Assembly (NCBI GenBank): GCA_964574335.1
Contig: CAZNNH010000179.1
Span: 1 to 12,887, forward strand
From: CAZNNH01 sp964574335
GTDB lineage: Bacteria > Acidobacteriota > Vicinamibacteria > Fen-336
Reading direction: 5' to 3'
Length of the DNA: 12,887 nt
Each line of letters opens with the position of its first letter. Position 1 is the first letter of the stretch. A program made the translations under genes and the position numbers. The notes beneath the pieces were generated by a model. It was not told where the DNA came from. It made no database searches and saw nothing but the letters and a program-made list of their open reading frames with translations. Below, piece by piece: positions 6,941-12,887 of the stretch.

Positions 6941-9133
6941 GTGAAACGACACAGTGTGGGGCTTCTCTGGGGGATGGCAGGGCTCCTGGTCGTGATGGCT
7001 CCGCGGGCGGCTTCGGCCCAGGACGCGCAGCCGGCGTTCGCGGAGGCCGTGCAGCGCGAGATGGAGGTGGTCCAGGACCTCCTGATGCGGGCTACCGCCG
7101 AGTTCGACGGGTCCCAGCAGAGTCGATCCATCGTCCTCTTCGACGAGATCATCGCCCGGCTCGAGAACCTCCGTCTACAAGGAACGCTGCCCCCCCGCGG
7201 GCACGAGATCCTGGTCCAGGCCTACGAGTACCGCGGTCGCGCCTACTACAACATCGGTCTGCAGGAGAAGGCGGCCGACAGCTTCCGCTCACTGATCCAG
7301 CTCCAGCCGCAGCACGAGGTGAGCAAGCAGCAGATGTCCCCGAAGATCGTCGAGTACTTCAACTCGGTGAAACGATCGCTGGTCGGCTACCTGGCGGTGT
7401 CCTCGTCGCCTCCCGGCGCCCGGGTGACCCTGGACGGTCAGTTCCTGAGCCTGACCGACTTCTTCCCCCTCGAGGTGCTGGCCGGCGAGTATACCGTCGA
7501 GGTCGCCCGCGAAGGGTACGCCAGCCACACCGAAGTGGTGAGCGTCGCGCCCAAGGCCACCCAGACCCTGAACGTGGTGCTGACCCGCACCGCCGGAAGC
7601 TGCTTCTTCATCACCGAGCCGGAGGGGGTGGAGATCTACGTTGACGGCGAGCTCGCCGCCACCACCTCGGGCGTCCTTCACCCCGACCTGGCCGCCTTCG
7701 TCCAGGAGAAGGGCCTGGACCCGGCCCGATCGTCAGCGCGGACCGAGGTGGCCAACCTCCCTCTCGGCTCTCACGTCATCGAGCTGCGGAAGCCCTGCTT
7801 CGAGACGGTGCGGAGCACCCTCGAGATCGCCGAGCCCCGCGACTACGAGATGCAGCCGATCCGGATGGAGGACTCGGTGGCGACGCTGTCGCTCCGTTCG
7901 GACCCTCCCGGCGCCCAGATCTACGTAGACGGGAGCTTCATGGGGCAGACCCCCAAGGACGTGGAGGGCGTCTGCTCTGGACGCCACCGTCTGGAGGTGA
8001 AGCACAGCTCGGGCAAGTTCGTCCAGGACGTGACCCTGTCCCGCGACGAGCAGCTCATCCTCGACTGTCCGATCCGGCCCAGCCTGGCCTTCCTCGGGGT
8101 GGTGGCGGAGAGCGAGGCCGGAGAGCGGCTGCTGCCAGAGGTGGAGGAGCGGCTGGTCGAGAACCTGGCCAAGATCCACACCCTCAACTTCGTCCCCACA
8201 CCAGCGGACCTGGTGGGACGGCTCCTGGCCGCCGAGTCGCTCACCCTCAAGGCCCTGATCCCCGATTCGGGAACCAGCCCCGATGTCCTGCGGCGGGTCA
8301 CCGAGAAGCTGGCCTCACAGCTGGAGGTGCAAGGCTTCCTGATCGCGCGGCTGCGGGACGAGCGTCTGCTGCGTACCGTCAGCCTCCACCTGCTGGCTGC
8401 CGGGAACACCGTCTCCGACCAGTGGGACGTCGCGTTCGGCGAGCCCGCCTCGTACATCCGCTTCCTGAGCGCCATCGACCAGAAGGTGACGGTGTTCCGC
8501 CCCTGGACCGGGATCATCACGGTGGACACGCTGCTGCACGAGGGGGTGGTGGTGCTGCGGGTGGTGCCCGCCAGCCCTGCCTCCCAGGCCGGCATCGAGA
8601 CGGGAGAGGTGCTCTACTCGGCCGAGGGGCAGCCGGTTCGGCAGACCGCCGAGCTTCTGGCGATGATCGAGGGGCGCCAGGCCGGGCAGCCGCTCTCGCT
8701 CCACCTGCGCGGCCCGGCAGGGGAGCGGGCGGTGGCGGTCACCATCGGCGAGACCCCCCAGGAGATCCCCCTCAACGATCCCAGTCTCCTCTACAACAAG
8801 GTGATGATGGACCTGCGGCAGCAGGTCGAAGCCTATCCTGGCACCCCCGTGGCGGCGCTGGCGCGGCTCAACCTGGCGTTGTGCGCGATGCATTTCGAGG
8901 ACTTTGCCGGCGCCCACGAGCACCTCACCAAGGCCCGCTCCGAGCTCCCGGCCGGCGCGGGCATCTCCCAGGGGACGGCCCTCTACTACCTTGGGGTGGC
9001 CCTCGAACGGCTCGGATACCGCGAGGAAGCGGCCGCCGCCTACCAGTCGGCGGCTGCGCAAGAGAGCGCGACCCTCTTCAACAACGATGGGCCGGCGGTG
9101 GCACCCATCGCCCGGCGTCGGGCGGGGTCGTGA
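6941..9133 (+). CDS. Exported multi-domain PEGA-PDZ-TPR protein
   Basis: A 730-residue protein from GTG 6941. The signal peptide has a KRH n-region, a hydrophobic core and ASA|Q near residue 27. Residues about 30-140 are helical and TPR-like. PEGA units follow at about 148-215 (SSPPGARVTLDG), about 219-300 (TEPEGVEIYVDG, with an inserted segment of about 35 residues) and about 313-372 (SDPPGAQIYVDG). Residues about 380-515 are unassigned; the LASQLEVQGFLIARLRDE stretch and following strands recall FlgO/TolB-N-like folds, a weak call. Residues about 523-608 form a PDZ domain (GVVVLRVVPASPASQAGI), with no attached protease, and about 615-715 are TPR repeats. Several Cys residues in the PEGA region could form disulfides outside the cytoplasm. 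Alternative starts are ATG 6905, which overlaps the preceding stop by one base, and GTG 6902. The protein probably acts as an envelope adaptor; its shared PEGA modules suggest a link to the kinase ectodomain. Confidence 0.85.
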   Translation: MKRHSVGLLWGMAGLLVVMAPRAASAQDAQPAFAEAVQREMEVVQDLLMRATAEFDGSQQSRSIVLFDEIIARLENLRLQGTLPPRGHEILVQAYEYRGRAYYNIGLQEKAADSFRSLIQLQPQHEVSKQQMSPKIVEYFNSVKRSLVGYLAVSSSPPGARVTLDGQFLSLTDFFPLEVLAGEYTVEVAREGYASHTEVVSVAPKATQTLNVVLTRTAGSCFFITEPEGVEIYVDGELAATTSGVLHPDLAAFVQEKGLDPARSSARTEVANLPLGSHVIELRKPCFETVRSTLEIAEPRDYEMQPIRMEDSVATLSLRSDPPGAQIYVDGSFMGQTPKDVEGVCSGRHRLEVKHSSGKFVQDVTLSRDEQLILDCPIRPSLAFLGVVAESEAGERLLPEVEERLVENLAKIHTLNFVPTPADLVGRLLAAESLTLKALIPDSGTSPDVLRRVTEKLASQLEVQGFLIARLRDERLLRTVSLHLLAAGNTVSDQWDVAFGEPASYIRFLSAIDQKVTVFRPWTGIITVDTLLHEGVVVLRVVPASPASQAGIETGEVLYSAEGQPVRQTAELLAMIEGRQAGQPLSLHLRGPAGERAVAVTIGETPQEIPLNDPSLLYNKVMMDLRQQVEAYPGTPVAALARLNLALCAMHFEDFAGAHEHLTKARSELPAGAGISQGTALYYLGVALERLGYREEAAAAYQSAAAQESATLFNNDGPAVAPIARRRAGS

Positions 9134-9189
9134 GCTGGCGAGGGCGCGGACGGTACCGCTCTTGAGGACCCGAGCCGGGGGGGACCGTC

Positions 9190-9504
9190 TTGGCTGACGG
9201 CGCGGCGCCGAGGCTCCTGTGGGAACGGAGTGACGGCTCTCGTGTCGAGTTCCCGCTGACCCTCCCGGTGATGGTGGTGGGCCGCGATGCGGAGGCCGAC
9301 ATCTGTCTCGACGAGCCGCTGGTGTCGCGGAGCCATGCCCGGATCGAAAGGCGTGGCGGCCAGTACGTGGTGATCGATCTGGGCTCGACCAACCTGACCC
9401 GGGTCAACGGCGCGGCGGTCACCCAGCGCGAGCTCGAGGACGGCGACGAGATCCGCTTCGCCCGGGCCCGCTGTCGTTTCCGGATCACGCCGGATTCCGG
9501 CTAA
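9190..9504 (+). CDS. Small stand-alone FHA-domain protein
   Basis: A 104-residue cytoplasmic protein that is essentially one FHA domain. The phosphothreonine-binding residues are present: GRD (31-33), SRSH (46-49), LGSTN (64-68) and NG (73-74). FHA domains bind phospho-Thr peptides, often those made by Hanks-type kinases, so this is the likely reader for the kinase of the same cluster. TTG 9190 is the only reasonable start that keeps the first FHA strand; the purine-rich GGGGGGGA run (9177-9184) just upstream may serve as its Shine-Dalgarno. The in-frame GTG codons farther in would remove part of the domain. It lies 56 bases after the PEGA-PDZ gene and is the last gene before the repeat-filled gap. 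The last few codons (ITPDSG) may lie in a decayed repeat copy. Confidence 0.9.
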   Translation: MADGAAPRLLWERSDGSRVEFPLTLPVMVVGRDAEADICLDEPLVSRSHARIERRGGQYVVIDLGSTNLTRVNGAAVTQRELEDGDEIRFARARCRFRITPDSG

Positions 9505-9517
9505 CCCGCCCCTCGGG

Positions 9518-9690
9518 CCCTTCTGGGGGACACGATCCGGATTCGCCCGGCTGACCGAAGCGAACGCGCAGCCCCTTTCGGGGGACACGATCCGGATTCG
9601 CCAGGCTGACCGAAGCGAACGCGCAGCCCCTTTCGGGGGACACGATCCGGATTCGCCAGGCTGACCGAAGCGAATCCGGTCATGTCCCCT
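9518..9690. repeat. 55-base tandem repeat, about three copies, between converging genes
   Basis: The phase marker CACGATCCGGATTCG recurs at 9531, 9586 and 9641, an exact 55-base period. Units 9531-9585 and 9586-9640 differ at one base (C or A at unit position 18). The third copy matches for 34 bases (9641-9674), then diverges into the opposite arm of a hairpin. A short lead-in (9518-9530) resembles the end of a unit. Each unit junction carries a small CCCC-TTTC-GGGGG hairpin, for example 9572-9584. The array fills most of the 190 bases between the converging FHA and EAL genes. There are no unique spacers, so it is not a CRISPR array. Confidence 0.93.
9636..9689. repeat. Long imperfect palindrome (REP/MITE-like element) closing the tandem array
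   Basis: The arms 9636-9656 and 9670-9689 pair with 19 Watson-Crick pairs, one mismatch (C9643/A9682), one bulged base (T9646) and a 13-base loop (9657-9669). The outer ends read GGGGACA and TGTCCCC. Palindromes of this size in intergenic, convergent positions are typical of REP sequences moved by RAYT/TnpA-REP transposases, or of small MITEs; membership in any named family is not established. It could also hinder transcription entering from either side. No T-tract follows the arm on either strand, so a classical intrinsic terminator is not supported. Confidence 0.8.
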
Positions 9691-9694
9691 CTTC

Positions 9695-10927
9695 CTATTC
9701 GGGGCCTGGGTCCGGGCGGGCCAGGTAGAAGCCTTGTCCGTAGTCGACGCCGATCTCGATCAGGGTCTGGGCCTCGGCCTCGGCCTGGATCCCTTCCGCC
9801 ACCACCGCGGCGCCGATGCCGTGACCGAGCGAGACGATCGCCTTGACCATCTCGCGGTTGACCACGCTGACGTGGACGTCGCGGACCAGTGACATGTCGA
9901 CCTTCAGGAATGCGGGGCGAAGGCGGGCGATCGCCTCGAGGCCGGAGTAGCCGGAGCCGACATCGTCGACGGCGAAGGCCATTCCCAGGTCGGTGAAGTA
10001 CGCCATCGCCTCGCGGAATAGGCCGTAGTTCTCGATCACCAGCTTCTCCGTGATCTCGATCACGATCCGCTGCGGGGCCACCTGGGCCTCGTCCAGGAAG
10101 TCGATCAACGGCTTGCCCCGGAACTGAGGGTCGCGGATGGTGGCCGGGAGGGTGTTGAGGAAGAGCCGGGCGTTGAGCGGAAGCCGCCCCGAGTTCAGGA
10201 GGGCCCGCTGGCGGCAGAGCCGGTCCAGCTCGACCAGCAGCCGGTGCTGGCTGGCGGCGCCGAAGAGCTGATCGGCGGTCTCCAGGCCGCTACCGCGGGC
10301 GCCCCTGGAGAGCGCTTCGAAGCCGAGCACGGTGCGCTCGCGGAGGGCCAGGATCGGCTGATAGGCGGTGGTCACCCGGCCGGCCACGATCAGATCCTCG
10401 ATCCGCTCGAGGGTCTCGAGCTCGAAGGCTCGCCGTCGCTGGACGGCTCGCTCCTCTGCCAGGCGGATGCAGCGGCTGAAGATACGGGACGGGTGCACCA
10501 ACGGGTTGTGGATCGCCATCCCGTAGCCGAGATCGACGCGGGGCGGGGTCTTGAGGTACGGGAAGGCGGCTCTGGAAAGGGTGGGCACCAGCGTCGAGCG
10601 TAGCCGAGCGCAGACCGCCCGCAGGTCCGAGGCAGAGCTCGGGAGCTTGCGTCGGCGCTTGCGATCGAGGAACAGCAAGAACCCGAGGCCGAGGGGCTCG
10701 TTCAGCGCCAGCAGGTCGGAGCTGCGGAAGTCCTTCCCCTGCTGCTCGACCACCGTGTCGATCACCCGTCGCCGCACCTCGTCGAAGGCCCCGGTTCCGA
10801 AGCGGAACTCGATCTCGCCCAAGGAGGAGAGGTCGATCGAGACCACGCCGAGGAAGCCCGCCTCGGCCATCGCGGCCGCGAGCTCGGGCAGGCGGTCGTG
10901 GCAGGTGGGGATGGGATCCGGCGTCAT
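9695..10927 (-). CDS. EAL-domain c-di-GMP phosphodiesterase with degenerate GGDEF-like N-terminus
   Basis: A 410-residue cytoplasmic protein. Residues about 22-90 follow the GGDEF fold outline (VVSIDLSSLGEIEFRFG), but the GGDEF position reads roughly EPLGLGF, so cyclase activity is not expected. Residues about 175-405 form the EAL domain. The usual catalytic and metal ligands are present: EALSR (Glu204, Arg208), FLN (Asn258), EITE (Glu291, Glu294), DDVG (Asp321, Asp322), Lys342 in LKVD, Glu378 in AEG and Gln398 in GQG. AEGIQ replaces the common AEGVE. It is probably an active phosphodiesterase turning c-di-GMP into pGpG. ATG 10925-10927 overlaps the upstream paralogue's stop by four bases, and a GAGG sits seven bases before it. 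It is the last gene of the leftward operon; its TAG lies just beyond the repeat array. Confidence 0.92.
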   Translation of the reverse strand: MTPDPIPTCHDRLPELAAAMAEAGFLGVVSIDLSSLGEIEFRFGTGAFDEVRRRVIDTVVEQQGKDFRSSDLLALNEPLGLGFLLFLDRKRRRKLPSSASDLRAVCARLRSTLVPTLSRAAFPYLKTPPRVDLGYGMAIHNPLVHPSRIFSRCIRLAEERAVQRRRAFELETLERIEDLIVAGRVTTAYQPILALRERTVLGFEALSRGARGSGLETADQLFGAASQHRLLVELDRLCRQRALLNSGRLPLNARLFLNTLPATIRDPQFRGKPLIDFLDEAQVAPQRIVIEITEKLVIENYGLFREAMAYFTDLGMAFAVDDVGSGYSGLEAIARLRPAFLKVDMSLVRDVHVSVVNREMVKAIVSLGHGIGAAVVAEGIQAEAEAQTLIEIGVDYGQGFYLARPDPGPE

Positions 10928-12270
10928 CCGGTGGCCTCATGGGACACGGCCACCGGCGGCGCCAGGTGGCGTCCTTGTCCCAGCCGCACGCCGAGGGCGC
11001 GGACGGTGTGCAGCTCGGACTCCGACTCGATGCCCTCCGCGATCACGTCGGCTCCGATCTTGTCCGAGAGCTCGACTACCGTCTCGAGCAGGCTTCGCTT
11101 GATCCGGCTGCGGTCGATGCCGCGGACCAGGGCGATGTCGAACTTCAGGTAGTCCGGCTCCAGCTCGACGACTGCCTGGAGGCTCGAGTAGCCGGCCCCC
11201 ATGTCGTCGATGGCGACGCCGACACCCCGGCCCTTGAGCCGCTGCAGCGTCTCGAGGTAGGTCCGACGTTCCTCGACGGTGGCACGCTCGGCCAGCTCCA
11301 GTACCAGCTTGTCGGCGTCGACTCCGACCCCGGCCAGCGCTTCCAGGAACCCACCGCCGGCCAGCTCCGGGTCGCGCAGGGCATGAGCTGTGGTGTTCAA
11401 GAACAGCCTCGCCCCAGTCTGCATCTGCGGGGCCATGCACAGGAGCGCGCGCTTCCGACACAGGCGCTCGAGCTTCACCAGGCGCCCGGTGCGCTCGGCC
11501 AGAAGGAACAGGCGCTTCGGGCTCTCGAAGGGACCTCCGACGGGCCCGTGGGTGAAGACCTCGTGCCCGAGCACCGACAGGTCGTCGAGCGCCAGGATCG
11601 GCTGAGAGAACGTGGTGAGCTGATCGGCCTCCAGGATCACGTCGAGCCCCTGGGCGGACTGTCCTTCCGCACGGGCCCAGTCCGCGAAGCAGCTCCTGAT
11701 CGCCTCGTCGAGGGCGCGCTGGACGGAGCGCTCCGGGCGCAGCGTCGGGTCGCGACGCAGGAGCGCTTGACCGACATGCACCATCAGCGGCGCCGGCCCC
11801 GGCAGAAGGATCCCGGACTGCTCTCCGAGCAGGGCCGAACGTACCGCGTCCGCCAGCCGGCAGAGGGCGATGGACCCCAGAGGGTCGCCCGGCACCCCCT
11901 CGGTCACGACAAGGAACTTGTCGCAACGGACCCCCAGCATGGCCACCAGATCGCGCCGACCCAGCAGGCTCCCACGCAGAGCCTGCAGGGCAGCGCCCAC
12001 GGAGCGGACCAGCTCGTCGTAGGCCAGGAAGCCTTGCTGCGCTTCGGCACGTCGGGTCTCCGAGAGATCGAGAAAGACGAGACCCAGGGTGCTGCGCTCC
12101 TCGAGCAGGCGGCGAATGTCGTCGAGCGCCGCCGCCAAGGTCGGCAGCTCGGTGGCGGGGTCGATCAGGTGGCTTCGGTACCGCAGCCACTCGGCCCTCA
12201 GCTCGAAGTACCGGGGGCCTCTCAGGCTGTCGGTCTCGGCGGGCTGGCCGACGAGGTCGGCCTTGGTCAC
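10924..12270 (-). CDS. Divergent EAL-domain protein with RCDKF in place of GGDEF
   Basis: A 448-residue cytoplasmic protein. Residues about 35-125 keep the GGDEF outline (LIDPATELPTL, LGLVFLDLS), but the signature is RCDKF (115-119), so cyclase activity is unlikely. Residues about 210-438 form an EAL domain with the metal ligands Glu237, Asn292, Glu325/Glu328, Asp355/Asp356, Lys376, Glu412 and Gln432. The signature itself is EVFTH instead of EALxR: Glu is kept, but the substrate-contacting Arg is His241, and the loop reads DDMG. Activity may be reduced or absent, with a c-di-GMP binding or regulatory role. It is a paralogue of the gene that follows it. The GTG start at 12268-12270 overlaps the response-regulator stop by four bases, with AAAGG about seven bases ahead. 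The overlap indicates co-translation. Confidence 0.9.
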   Translation of the reverse strand: MTKADLVGQPAETDSLRGPRYFELRAEWLRYRSHLIDPATELPTLAAALDDIRRLLEERSTLGLVFLDLSETRRAEAQQGFLAYDELVRSVGAALQALRGSLLGRRDLVAMLGVRCDKFLVVTEGVPGDPLGSIALCRLADAVRSALLGEQSGILLPGPAPLMVHVGQALLRRDPTLRPERSVQRALDEAIRSCFADWARAEGQSAQGLDVILEADQLTTFSQPILALDDLSVLGHEVFTHGPVGGPFESPKRLFLLAERTGRLVKLERLCRKRALLCMAPQMQTGARLFLNTTAHALRDPELAGGGFLEALAGVGVDADKLVLELAERATVEERRTYLETLQRLKGRGVGVAIDDMGAGYSSLQAVVELEPDYLKFDIALVRGIDRSRIKRSLLETVVELSDKIGADVIAEGIESESELHTVRALGVRLGQGRHLAPPVAVSHEATG

Positions 12271-12662
12271 CGGCTCGCCTTTCTCTGCTCCGCCGACAAC
12301 TCGAAGACGCTCTCGATCTTGCCGATCAGCTCCTGCAACGAGAAGGGCTTGCAGATGTAGTCGATGGCCCCTTCCTGCAGCCCCTGGACCCGGTCCTTGG
12401 CCTCGGTCCGCGCCGACAGCATCGCCACCGGGATGTCGGCGGTGGCGGCGTCCACGCGGAGCAGCTTGAGCACCTCCCAGCCGTCCATCTTGGGCATCAT
12501 GATGTCGAGCAGCACCAGGTCGGGGTGCTCGATCTGTGCCCGGGTCAGGGCCTCGTGCCCCCCCGAGGCGGTGATCACCTGGTAGCCCTTCTCTCCGAGC
12601 ACCAGCTCCAGAAAGTGGAGGATGTCTTCCTCGTCGTCGACGACCAGGATCTTCTTCTTCAT
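12267..12662 (-). CDS. Single-domain response regulator (CheY-like receiver)
   Basis: A 131-residue protein consisting of one receiver domain with no output domain. The acidic pocket Asp9/Asp10 (VVDDEED), phospho-acceptor Asp53 (LLDIMMPKMDG), Ser83 (MLSAR) and Lys105 (CKPF) are all present, so phosphorylation is expected. A short basic tail ends it. The ATG (12660-12662) overlaps the histidine kinase stop by four bases; the nearest AGGAG lies about 20 bases upstream, too far, so translation probably depends on coupling. The partner kinase is almost certainly the gene overlapping it. With no DNA-binding domain, output must go through protein contact, and the EAL proteins encoded immediately downstream are the obvious candidates; that link is inference. 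Confidence 0.96.
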   Translation of the reverse strand: MKKKILVVDDEEDILHFLELVLGEKGYQVITASGGHEALTRAQIEHPDLVLLDIMMPKMDGWEVLKLLRVDAATADIPVAMLSARTEAKDRVQGLQEGAIDYICKPFSLQELIGKIESVFELSAEQRKASR

Positions 12663-12887
12663 ACCGTGGTCACTCGGTCCACTTCTCCTGCCCCCCTCGG
12701 TCCGTCGAGCCGCTCGCTCCTCCGGTGGGGCGAGTCGCCCTTGTCCAGCAGCGGGAGTGGGAAGCTGAATCGTGTCCCCACGCCCTCGCGGCTGGTCACA
12801 GAGATCTCGGAGCCATGGGCGTCCAGGATGCTCTTGACGATCGCCAATCCAAGCCCGAGCCCGCCCAGTTTTTTGCTTCTGGATTTA
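12659..12887 (-). CDS. Sensor histidine kinase, C-terminal end only
   Basis: Only the last 75 residues are in the window; the gene continues past its right edge. The visible part starts just before the G2 box of the HATPase_c domain (KKLGGLGLGLAIVKSIL), continues with the final strands (HGSEISVTSREGVGTRF) and has a tail of about 30 residues rich in Arg, Gly and Asp. This is the conserved end of the ATP-binding domain. Input and dimerisation domains cannot be seen, so the signal is unknown. Its stop TGA (12659-12661) overlaps the response-regulator ATG by four bases, marking it as the cognate kinase and an earlier gene of the leftward operon. Confidence 0.94.
   Translation of the reverse strand, partial: KSRSKKLGGLGLGLAIVKSILDAHGSEISVTSREGVGTRFSFPLPLLDKGDSPHRRSERLDGPRGAGEVDRVTTV

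Noticed and set aside
8422..9165. Open frame on the + strand overlapping the PEGA-PDZ gene
   Set aside because: It is out of frame with a gene that has clear PDZ and TPR content there, and its translation is Arg/Gly/Ala-rich without a domain.
9518..9690. CRISPR array
   Set aside because: The 55-base units are contiguous and nearly identical, with no unique spacers and no cas genes nearby.
9636..9694. Classical intrinsic terminator
   Set aside because: The hairpin is strong, but no run of T follows it on either strand.
10939..12360. Long open frame on the + strand (473 codons)
   Set aside because: It is antisense to the first EAL gene and part of the response regulator, both clear by motifs.

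Overview
This is a GC-rich bacterial chromosome segment, densely coded, with almost no AT-rich sequence outside the extreme right edge. It encodes Hanks-type Ser/Thr kinase signalling, PEGA-domain envelope proteins, a RodZ-like protein and degenerate GGDEF-EAL proteins. That mix suits a large-genome environmental Gram-negative lineage, such as Acidobacteriota or Myxococcota. The sequence alone does not fix the taxon, and no rRNA, tRNA, CRISPR array or transposase is visible.

Left part (1-9504, + strand): eight co-directional genes, probably one operon or two closely linked ones. In order they are a RodZ-like membrane protein (5' end outside the window), a cytoplasmic helical-repeat protein, a J-domain/TPR protein, a PP2C Ser/Thr phosphatase, a transmembrane Ser/Thr kinase with a PEGA ectodomain, an exported TPR/beta-propeller protein, an exported PEGA-PDZ-TPR protein, and a small stand-alone FHA protein. 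The set holds a writer (kinase), an eraser (phosphatase), a phospho-Thr reader (FHA), a membrane-spanning sensor and two exported partners. The best overall reading is an envelope-sensing phospho-signalling module. The individual domains are recognisable, but I know of no described system with this exact composition.

Middle (9505-9694): a 190-base intergenic stretch between converging gene sets. It is filled by a 55-base tandem repeat of about three copies. The last copy carries a matching opposite arm and so forms a long, nearly perfect hairpin. This looks like a REP/MITE-type element whose left part was amplified.

Right part (9695-12887, - strand): a four-gene operon transcribed leftward and linked throughout by 4-base start/stop overlaps. 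It encodes a histidine kinase (only its C-terminal end is in the window), a single-domain response regulator, and two paralogous proteins with a degenerate GGDEF-like N-terminus and an EAL domain. The downstream EAL protein keeps all the catalytic residues I could check. The upstream one has EVF in place of EAL, a His in place of the usual Arg of that motif, and RCDKF in the GGDEF position. This suggests one enzyme and one regulatory or impaired partner under two-component control.
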